Part shown: piece after piece, positions 40,058 through 45,832 of the stretch
Position numbering within the stretch: the first letter of the stretch is position 1
Layout: each line of letters begins with the position of its first letter
Origin: CBDUEV01 sp965366365
Lineage (GTDB): Bacteria; Actinomycetota; Acidimicrobiia; Spongiisociales; JAENVV01
NCBI GenBank assembly: GCA_965366365.1
Contig: CBDUEV010000019.1
Span: 1-45,832 of the forward strand
Length of the DNA: 45,832 bases
Direction of reading: 5' to 3'
Notes under the pieces: generated by a model
What the model saw: only the letters and a program-made list of their open reading frames with translations
What the model was told of the DNA's origin: nothing
The model's database searches: none
Translations under genes and position numbers: made by a program

Positions 40058-40717
40058 ATGGAATATCGACGCGACGGGTGGTTGCTGGCGGCAGCAACCG
40101 GAGTGGTGGGGATGACCTTCGGTGTGCTCGCGCACGACACGGGCTTGACCGCCGCGCAGAGCATGGCCATGTCGGCCCTGGTCTTCACCGGCGCCTCCCA
40201 ATTCGCAGCCGTCACCGTCATCGCAGGGGGCGGCACTGTCGTCACCGCGGTGATGAGTGGTTTGTTCCTCGGCGTCCGCAACGCCTTCTACGGACCGGTG
40301 GTGGCGCCCCTCCTCCCCGATCGATCGGCGGCCCGCGTCGGATCAGCCCACTTCGTCATCGACGAGACCACCGCCATGGCGACCGCCCAACCGGACCCTC
40401 GGGACGCGAGGAGGGCCTTCTGGTTCACGGCTCTGTGGCTCTACGCGTTCTGGAACATCGGTACCGGCCTCGGATTCGTGGCAGGAAGCCGTATCGGTGA
40501 CCCGAATGCGTGGGGCCTGGACGTGGCCTTCCCGGCTGCCTTCATTGCCCTCATCATGCCGCATCTTCGGTCGAAGGCCGGTCGAGTGGCGGCCCTGGCA
40601 GGCGGAGGGTTCACCCTCGTTCTCCTCCCCTTCGCCCCCGCCGGAATTCCGATTCTGGCCGCGGCCGGTGGCGTGCTTCCGGGATGGCTGGTCACCAGGT
40701 TCGGGAGAAGCCGATGA
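40058..40717 (+). CDS. azlC: AzlC family branched-chain amino-acid exporter large subunit (219 aa)
   Basis: This is a polytopic membrane protein with the AzlC pattern: GMTFGVLAHDTGLT, the conserved SALVFTGASQFAAVTVIAGGG, VRNAFYGP, and HFVIDETTAM. About six hydrophobic segments are visible. AzlC works with AzlD in the membrane to export branched-chain amino acids. The downstream azlD overlaps by four bases (ATGA), confirming the pair. The ATG at 40058 is the start at which family similarity begins. Confidence 0.9.
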   Translation: MEYRRDGWLLAAATGVVGMTFGVLAHDTGLTAAQSMAMSALVFTGASQFAAVTVIAGGGTVVTAVMSGLFLGVRNAFYGPVVAPLLPDRSAARVGSAHFVIDETTAMATAQPDPRDARRAFWFTALWLYAFWNIGTGLGFVAGSRIGDPNAWGLDVAFPAAFIALIMPHLRSKAGRVAALAGGGFTLVLLPFAPAGIPILAAAGGVLPGWLVTRFGRSR

Positions 40718-41010
40718 CGTGGCCGGCGATTCTCCTCCTCGCCGGTGGGGCGTTCGGGCTCAAGGCTCTGGGGGTCACGGTGCTCGGATCCGGACCCACC
40801 GGCAAGCGGCTTCTCCCTCTCACCGCCCTGATCCCCGCCGCCCTCTTCGCCGGGCTCATCGTGGCGCTCAGTCTCGACGGAGGCGAGGGAATCCCCATGG
40901 CTCGCCTGGCCGGTGCAGTGGCGGCCGGATTCGCCGCCTGGCGAAAGGCCCCCTTCGTGGTGGTGGTGGGAGTCGCCGTGGCAACGACGGCGCTGGGACG
41001 AGCCCTCTGA
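40714..41010 (+). CDS. azlD: AzlD family branched-chain amino-acid exporter small subunit (98 aa)
   Basis: This is a small membrane protein with three to four hydrophobic segments (AILLLAGGAFGLKALGV, then LTALIPAALFAGLIVALSL and VVVVGVAVATTALG), the size and layout of AzlD. Its ATG overlaps the azlC stop (ATGA 40714-40717), and it ends 2 bp before the convergent permease gene. It partners AzlC in the amino-acid exporter. Confidence 0.88.
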   Translation: MTWPAILLLAGGAFGLKALGVTVLGSGPTGKRLLPLTALIPAALFAGLIVALSLDGGEGIPMARLAGAVAAGFAAWRKAPFVVVVGVAVATTALGRAL

Positions 41011-41012
41011 GG

Positions 41013-42317
41013 TCAGTCGCCGGCCGCGTCAGCCTCGGGGGCCGACCCTCTGGCCGCCCGCGCCTCTTCGATGGCGCCCGACAGGTCGTCGCCGTGGTGC
41101 CGCACCGCCGGCTCGGAGAGCTGCATCCGTCCGACCCGTCGGAGGCGACCAGCCATGCTGTCAGGCGAGGGCGGCTCGTACTGCTTCAGGAACGCATCAG
41201 ACGCGTCCTCCCACGATTCGCCCAGCACGCGGGTTCGCCAGAAGTGGGCCAGAAGCACCTTTCCGAGGGCGGTCACCGGAACGGCAATGACCAAACCCAC
41301 CAGCCCACCGATCGAGCTTCCCACCAGCAGCGCCGAGATGATCAACGTCGGATGCAGCTGGACGGTGGCACGGAGCACGAGCGGAGAGATGATCTGATTG
41401 TCCAGCTGCTGCACACCTAGGAAGAGCATCGCTACTCCGGCAGCCATAGCGAAGTCGCCGAGCACCAGAGCCACCGTCACCGCCAGAAAGCCACTGACCC
41501 AGGGACCGATGAAAGGGACGAGATTGAGCAGGCCGGCCACGATGCCCATGATCAGCCAGAGCTCGAATCCGAGGAGGTACAGGCCGATGCTCGACAGGAT
41601 CGCCACGATCGAAGCGACAAACAGCTGGCCACGAACGAAGCCTCCGAAGGCACGCCCCAGGTTGGATCCCACCTTGATGGCTTCGTCCCGGTACTGAACC
41701 GGGACGAGTGCAGTTCCCTTGGTCTGCAGTTTGGGCACGTCGACGAGCAGGTAGAAGCCGATCACGGGGGTGATGATGAACACGGCCACGATCTCGACGA
41801 AGTCGAGAGCAAAGGAGAAGACGGTCGAGGCCAGCTCCTGCAATGAGTCTTGAAAGTTCTGGTCGGGACTGGACACCCGGTCGACGAGTTCTTGGTAGGT
41901 GAGCAGTTCCACGCCTCCCAGCCCGAGGTTGGCGGCGAGGGTCTGGATGCCGGCGATGGAGTCGTCATAGATGGTGGGGAGCTGATCGGTGAGGGCGTTG
42001 GCTTGCTGGGTCACGGTCGGGAGAAGAAGGACGACCACCATCGTGCCGAGCCCTCCCACAACCAGGTAGGCGACGGCCGCACCGAGCACCCGCGGAAGTC
42101 CCCAGGACCGGAGCCGAGTGACCAGGGGATTCAAGATATACACGATGGCGGTGGCAAAGATGACCGGCATCCAGATGATCTTGACCTGGACGAGCAGCCA
42201 TGCCGTGATCGCCAGCAAGATGGCGAGCCCCACCCCGGTCCATATGGCAATTCCCAGGCGTCGGACTCTGTCGAAAGGCTCGTTCACGCCCTGGAGTGTA
42301 CCGATCGGCCCACCCAT
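41013..42317 (-). CDS. AI-2E family permease (PerM-like, 434 aa)
   Basis: The protein has the AI-2E/PerM layout. Paired N-terminal helices (TGVGLAILLAITAWLLVQV, then MPVIFATAIVYILNPLV) are followed by a long amphipathic region, then a C-terminal helix bundle with the typical PFIGPWVSGFLAVTVAL, LGVQQLDNQIISP and VGSSIGGLVGLVIAVPV motifs. Family members are transporters of varied function; the name does not prove AI-2 transport. The ATG 42317 with GAGG upstream is used; a GTG at 42287 (starting VNEPFD) is the alternative. It lies 10 bp after the upstream envelope gene, so probably in the same operon. Confidence 0.9.
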   Translation of the reverse strand: MGGPIGTLQGVNEPFDRVRRLGIAIWTGVGLAILLAITAWLLVQVKIIWMPVIFATAIVYILNPLVTRLRSWGLPRVLGAAVAYLVVGGLGTMVVVLLLPTVTQQANALTDQLPTIYDDSIAGIQTLAANLGLGGVELLTYQELVDRVSSPDQNFQDSLQELASTVFSFALDFVEIVAVFIITPVIGFYLLVDVPKLQTKGTALVPVQYRDEAIKVGSNLGRAFGGFVRGQLFVASIVAILSSIGLYLLGFELWLIMGIVAGLLNLVPFIGPWVSGFLAVTVALVLGDFAMAAGVAMLFLGVQQLDNQIISPLVLRATVQLHPTLIISALLVGSSIGGLVGLVIAVPVTALGKVLLAHFWRTRVLGESWEDASDAFLKQYEPPSPDSMAGRLRRVGRMQLSEPAVRHHGDDLSGAIEEARAARGSAPEADAAGD

Positions 42318-42327
42318 CCAAGAGACC

Positions 42328-43476
42328 TCAACGTTCGGTGATCGATACCGTGCTCTGTCCGGAGACGACGAGGGTGTACCCGTCGCCAGTGCTGGGCGAG
42401 GCGTGACCCAGCTCGGTGACCACCCACCCGTCCGGCACCGTCGCCTCCCCCTCGACCACGACGACCGCCCCCGGAGCCACGCTCACGTCGAACGCACCGT
42501 CGAACACGATGACGGCGCCGCTCTCTACCTCGCCGAGCTCGATCCGTCCCTCACCACCGAACGAGCCCCCTCGTACGGCCACGCTCCGCAGATCTGCTTC
42601 GACATTCCCGGCCGAAGCAGCCACTGTCCACGGAATCGAATCGGCGAGCACGACGTCCCAACCCGCGGCCGAATACCAAAACGACTGAGGGCGCTCAACG
42701 ATGTCGACCTCCACCGACCCGTTCGGGAGCGTCTCGAGGGCCTGAGGCGCCCCCACAGGGCCGCCGCGCCGCATCATGGTCACCGAGTACAGGTCTGATT
42801 GGGGGCCGGTGCTGAGCCGCAGGAGGCCCTCTACTTCGAGCGAGAGCGACCCGACCTCGATTCCCTCTGTCGGTCCACCCAACAGATCTCCCGCCGACGA
42901 TGGCAATTCGCTCCATCCCGCCAGGTGCAGGGCAACCGCCAGGCCCAACCAGCTGAGCACCAGCAAAGGGACCGTCGCCTTCAAGCGCGACGAGAAGCGC
43001 CTCGAGAGGGGCCAGAGGGCGGCTGCCAACAGGAAAGCCAGGAGGAAACCAGGCCAGAAGGACACGACGTCGAGCACCACCGAGGGAAGCAGAACGCCGC
43101 CCACGACACCGACGCCCATCACAATGACGACCACGCCGACCATCATCCACGCCCAGATCGGCCACACGCTCTTCGGGACCGCCACCTCGCCTGCACCGTC
43201 GAGGTAGGCCGGACGAGAGATCGGAAGTTCGGGAATGTCCAGTTCTTCGGTGTCTTCGTCGGACTCGTCGTTGGCACCGTCGGAGTCGTCGCCGGGCGAT
43301 GAGGCGGGATCGTCCCATAGATCGGGTTCGGGCTCCGGTGAGGCCGTGCCCTCGGGGGTGTCCGTCTGGCTCACGCCCGAGGAATCCGATCCCTCCAGAC
43401 GCTGATCTGCCTCCTCAGGCGGGGGAGCCGCATCGTCCGAAGGTTGCCCATTCGCCGGCGGCGGGAGATCCGTCAC
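42328..43476 (-). CDS. Membrane protein with acidic disordered N-terminus (382 aa), unknown
   Basis: The first 110 residues are Asp/Glu/Pro/Ser-rich and disordered. Three or four hydrophobic segments follow (about 120-210; for example WAWMMVGVVVIVMGVGVVGG and FWPGFLLAFLLAAALWPL). The last 170 residues are beta-rich (GAVIVFDGAFDVSVAPGAVV), somewhat like the C-terminal domains of LiaF/adhesin-type envelope proteins, but I cannot name the family. The GTG start (43476-43474) overlaps the LytR_C gene stop (GTGA), so the two are coupled and likely form an envelope-related pair. A longer open frame upstream runs through that gene and is not used. Confidence 0.82.
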   Translation of the reverse strand: MTDLPPPANGQPSDDAAPPPEEADQRLEGSDSSGVSQTDTPEGTASPEPEPDLWDDPASSPGDDSDGANDESDEDTEELDIPELPISRPAYLDGAGEVAVPKSVWPIWAWMMVGVVVIVMGVGVVGGVLLPSVVLDVVSFWPGFLLAFLLAAALWPLSRRFSSRLKATVPLLVLSWLGLAVALHLAGWSELPSSAGDLLGGPTEGIEVGSLSLEVEGLLRLSTGPQSDLYSVTMMRRGGPVGAPQALETLPNGSVEVDIVERPQSFWYSAAGWDVVLADSIPWTVAASAGNVEADLRSVAVRGGSFGGEGRIELGEVESGAVIVFDGAFDVSVAPGAVVVVEGEATVPDGWVVTELGHASPSTGDGYTLVVSGQSTVSITER

Positions 43477-44168
43477 GGATACGAAGCGCCGAGCACCACC
43501 AACAAATCCGCCGAGGGTGTGCTCGACGGGTTCGGTTCCACCTCCACGGCTCCCGGCAACTGGGCTGCCAGATCGGCGGCCATGATGTCGTAGCCGGGCA
43601 CGTAGAAAACGGTGGTGGTGTCGAGGGCGGGTGTGTAGTTGTTCTGTTCGAGCATCCGGTAGCCGAGCGCGGCGAGGTTCGACGTCACCGTGGCGGCCAG
43701 GCCGCCCCGTGTCGTCGAGTTGAGGACCCGCACGGTGATCTCGGCGGGGCTCAGATCGACCGAAACCGGTTGAGTTGTCGTGGTGGTGGTTGGGGATGGC
43801 GGTTGGGTGGTGGTGGGGGCGAGCGTCGTCGGAGACGTTGCCGGCGCGGTTGAGGGAGTCGACCGACCGGTTTGGGTGGTCGGAGGCTCGGTCACCACCG
43901 ACCGTTCCAGTGTCGTGGTGGGAGCCTGGACCGCCACCGACTGGGTCGTGCCGGCCTCCTCCGACGGGAACCATTCCGGAACCTTCACGATGACAGCCCA
44001 GATGATCAGGAAGACGACCGCTCCGAAGAGAAACCACTTGAGGATGAAGAGGGTCAAACCGCGCACGAAGTCGCCCATTCCCTCGGCAGCATGCCGGCCG
44101 GCCATCAGGTGCCGAGCCTGTCGACGCCGGACCGGCTCGGGGTTGGTGATGTGATCGCCGGTGCGCAC
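43473..44168 (-). CDS. LytR_C-domain membrane protein (231 aa)
   Basis: One transmembrane helix lies at about 38-60 (LTLFILKWFLFGAVVFLIIW). A Thr/Pro-rich extracellular linker (about 75-135) follows, then a LytR/CpsA/Psr C-terminal (LytR_C) domain: VDLSPAEITVRVLNSTTRGG, LAALGYRM, and DLLVVLGASYP at the end. Such proteins are common in actinobacterial envelopes and are thought to act around cell-wall glycopolymer attachment. The GTG at 44168 has AAGGAG about 11 bases upstream; an ATG at 44105 is possible. It lies just downstream of tRNA-Thr on the same strand. Confidence 0.85.
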   Translation of the reverse strand: MRTGDHITNPEPVRRRQARHLMAGRHAAEGMGDFVRGLTLFILKWFLFGAVVFLIIWAVIVKVPEWFPSEEAGTTQSVAVQAPTTTLERSVVTEPPTTQTGRSTPSTAPATSPTTLAPTTTQPPSPTTTTTTQPVSVDLSPAEITVRVLNSTTRGGLAATVTSNLAALGYRMLEQNNYTPALDTTTVFYVPGYDIMAADLAAQLPGAVEVEPNPSSTPSADLLVVLGASYP

Positions 44169-44277
44169 ATGTAGTGAGGCTCCTTGAACTGATTCGGAGC
44201 CAATATAGGCCGATCTCCGGCAGGTTCCGACAACCCTCGGCGCCCTTGCGGGGTTCCCGGCGCCTCCGACCCCACCG

Positions 44278-44350
44278 AGCTGGCGGGGGGATTCGAACCC
44301 CCGACCTGCCGCTTACAAGGCGGCTGCTCTGCCAACTGAGCTACGCCAGC
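44278..44350 (-). tRNA. tRNA-Thr (anticodon TGT)
   Basis: The minus strand from 44350 folds as a cloverleaf: acceptor GCTGGCG paired with CGCCAGC, D-arm GCTC/GAGC, anticodon stem GCCGC/GCGGC with loop CTTGTAA (anticodon TGT), and T-arm GGGGG-TTCGAAT-CCCCC. The discriminator base is T at 44278. No CCA is encoded. Confidence 0.97.
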
Positions 44351-44383
44351 GAGACCCGGGAGTGTAGTGGTCGGCTCCCGGTC

Positions 44384-45121
44384 CTAGGGCGAGACCGACC
44401 GGGCTCTCAGCACCTCGAAGCAGGCGAGGGACGCCGCCACCGACGCATTCAGGCTCTCGAACCCGGCCGCCATCGGAATGGAGGCGACGACGTCGCACCG
44501 CTTGCGAGCCAGCTTCGACAAGCCGGAGCCCTCGGCGCCGACCACGATGCACGCCGGTTCGGTCAGCAACTCCAATCCGAACAACGACCGGTCGCCATCG
44601 GCATCCAGGCCGACCACCCATATCCCGAGGTCGGAGAGCCGCGCCAGCGCGGCGGGTACCGATGACACCACAGCCACGGGGAGACGCTCCAGCGCCCCAG
44701 CGGAGGCCTTGAACGCCGTCCCCTCGAGCGGAGCCGCCCTGACGTCGGAGACGAGCATTCCCGTCATGCCGGACGCCAAAGCCGTCCTGGCGATGGCGCC
44801 GACGTTGTGAGGATCCTCGAGGTGGTCGAGCGCCACGATGGCCGGGCGTTCCATGGCAGCCAACTCTGCCGGGCTCACCGTGGGCACCGGGTCGCATTCG
44901 GCCACCACGCCTTGCGGGGTGGACGTGACCGCATGGTTGCGAGCGTCCGGGACGGTGCGGATCTCGACCCCGCGTTGGCGGGCGTCGGCGATCAGTTCGT
45001 CGAGCGGGGGGCGTTTCGATCGACCTGCCTCCACCATGAGGAGTCGCACCCGGCCGGCGGCGAGCGCGGCAGCCACCGGGTGAATCCCTTCGACGCTACT
45101 TCCGATGCCAGCGAACGCCAT
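44384..45121 (-). CDS. rlmB: 23S rRNA (guanosine-2'-O-)-methyltransferase RlmB (245 aa)
   Basis: This is a SpoU/TrmH-family methyltransferase with the three knot motifs: motif 1 DPHNVGAIARTALASG, motif 2 IVVGAEGSGLS, and motif 3 SLNASVAASLACFE. A short N-terminal substrate-binding domain (EGIHPVAAAL) is typical of RlmB. It methylates the 2'-O of G2251 in 23S rRNA using SAM. Its start lies inside the 3' end of cysS (26-bp overlap), the usual cysS-rlmB arrangement in actinobacteria. Length is normal for the family. Confidence 0.93.
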   Translation of the reverse strand: MAFAGIGSSVEGIHPVAAALAAGRVRLLMVEAGRSKRPPLDELIADARQRGVEIRTVPDARNHAVTSTPQGVVAECDPVPTVSPAELAAMERPAIVALDHLEDPHNVGAIARTALASGMTGMLVSDVRAAPLEGTAFKASAGALERLPVAVVSSVPAALARLSDLGIWVVGLDADGDRSLFGLELLTEPACIVVGAEGSGLSKLARKRCDVVASIPMAAGFESLNASVAASLACFEVLRARSVSP

Positions 45122-45832
45122 CAGCTGTGTCCTCGATCACGATTCCGATGTCGGCCAGCCCATCCCGGATTGCGTCGGAGAGCGCCCAGTCCTTCGCCTG
45201 ACGGGCCGCTTCACGGGCTTCGACGAGCGCCGCCAGGTTCTCTTCGGTCGAAGCAGGCACAGCCGGCGCACCGCTTCCGAGCAGCGCCACCACAGCCTCC
45301 TGTATGGCATCGGCGAGGTCGTCGAGATCTCGGCCCTCTGATGGCACCAATCCGAGCACCTCGAGAATCTCGATCGCCGCGGCAGCGAGTCCTCCGGCGT
45401 CATCACCGAGATCGAGGGCCCGGTTCGCCTCGCGAACCGCGTCGAACAGCACCGACAACGCAACGGGGGTGTTGAAGTCGTCGTCCATGGCGGCAATGAA
45501 CCGTTCCATCGTCACAGGATCGGGTGGCCCACCCACGTGGTCCACCGCCCTTCGCACGAACCCCGTCAGACGCTCGTAGGAAGCGACGGCGTCCTCGAGC
45601 AGACTCGGCGCGTACTCGAGAAGCGAGCGATAGTGAGCTCGAAGGTAGAAGAGACGCACGGCCATGGGGTCGTACGAGGCGACCGCCTCGGTCAGCCCGA
45701 TCACATGACCGGTCGACTTCGCCATTTTCTCGCCCCCCAGCGTGAGCATGCCGTTGTGCGCCCACACGCGGGCGAACGGCTTCCCGGTGGCGCTCTCGGA
45801 TTGGGCGATCTCGTTCTCGTGGTGCGGGAAGA
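45096..45832 (-). CDS. cysS: Cysteinyl-tRNA synthetase, C-terminal part (runs off right edge)
   Basis: The fragment covers about the last 245 residues. It begins with the class I region FPHHENEIAQSE, then the KMSKS-type motif KMAKSTGHVIGL, followed by the helical anticodon-binding half (MDDDFNTPVALSVLFDAVRE) and a C-terminal segment with WALSDAIRDGLADIGIVIEDT, all diagnostic for CysRS. It charges tRNA-Cys. The 5' part, with HIGH and the zinc ligands, lies outside the window. The 3' end overlaps rlmB by 26 bp. Confidence 0.95.
   Translation of the reverse strand, partial: FPHHENEIAQSESATGKPFARVWAHNGMLTLGGEKMAKSTGHVIGLTEAVASYDPMAVRLFYLRAHYRSLLEYAPSLLEDAVASYERLTGFVRRAVDHVGGPPDPVTMERFIAAMDDDFNTPVALSVLFDAVREANRALDLGDDAGGLAAAAIEILEVLGLVPSEGRDLDDLADAIQEAVVALLGSGAPAVPASTEENLAALVEAREAARQAKDWALSDAIRDGLADIGIVIEDTADGVRWHRK

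Noticed and set aside
1..45832. CRISPR array, insertion sequence or replication origin
   Set aside because: No regular spaced repeats, transposase motifs or DnaA-box clusters were found on reading.

Overview
The window is high-GC DNA with many GTG starts and very tight gene packing: four-base ATGA or GTGA stop/start overlaps recur throughout. The right-hand housekeeping block (cysS-rlmB, tRNA-Thr, a LytR_C protein, AzlCD, CvpA-CAP, AlaX) fits an actinobacterial chromosome, possibly Acidimicrobiia-like. That placement is an inference from gene content and style only.

Left part (1-8650), accessory. A partial tRNA (probably Arg) sits at the edge. Two convergent gene units then carry PEP-synthase/rifampin-phosphotransferase-type proteins. 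The + unit has small genes followed by a 1001-residue ATP-grasp plus swivelling-His protein. The - unit has two tandem paralogous beta-rich proteins, a 353-residue RPH-like helical domain and a separate 123-residue swivelling-His protein, so an enzyme that is normally one chain is split in two. After these come an SGNH-hydrolase-like protein without a signal peptide, a secreted or anchored unknown protein, and a clear hairpin terminator.

Central part (8723-36810), a biosynthetic gene cluster. A large LuxR (LAL) regulator is followed by an ABC exporter or flippase, two sulfotransferases, a GT4 and a GT1 glycosyltransferase, a polysaccharide deacetylase and a HupE-ectodomain-like protein. A single - strand run from 36003 to 19474 then encodes, in order of transcription: NRPS C-A-PCP-(alpha/beta hydrolase); a stand-alone alpha/beta hydrolase with a Cys nucleophile; an ornithine cyclodeaminase; a prolyl-PCP dehydrogenase-like flavoprotein; a prolyl-AMP ligase-like enzyme; a free carrier protein; NRPS C-A-PCP whose A domain is interrupted by a PP-loop amidotransferase-like domain; and a final NRPS C-A-PCP. 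A divergent Sfp/EntD-type phosphopantetheinyl transferase would activate the carrier proteins. The simplest reading is a pyrrole-2-carboxyl-primed peptide of about three residues. Two of the A domains have signatures close to the asparagine code, and one building block may be modified by the embedded PP-loop domain. The product may also be glycosylated and sulfated.

Right part (36954-45832), mostly housekeeping: an alpha/beta hydrolase, a 142-residue unknown protein coupled to a CvpA-CAP membrane protein, AlaX, AzlC/AzlD, an AI-2E family permease, two envelope proteins, tRNA-Thr(TGT), rlmB and the 3' part of cysS.

The most unusual item is the interrupted adenylation domain at 22637-26920. 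It carries an SGGKDST PP-loop and paired-Cys domain exactly where methyltransferases are known to interrupt other A domains.
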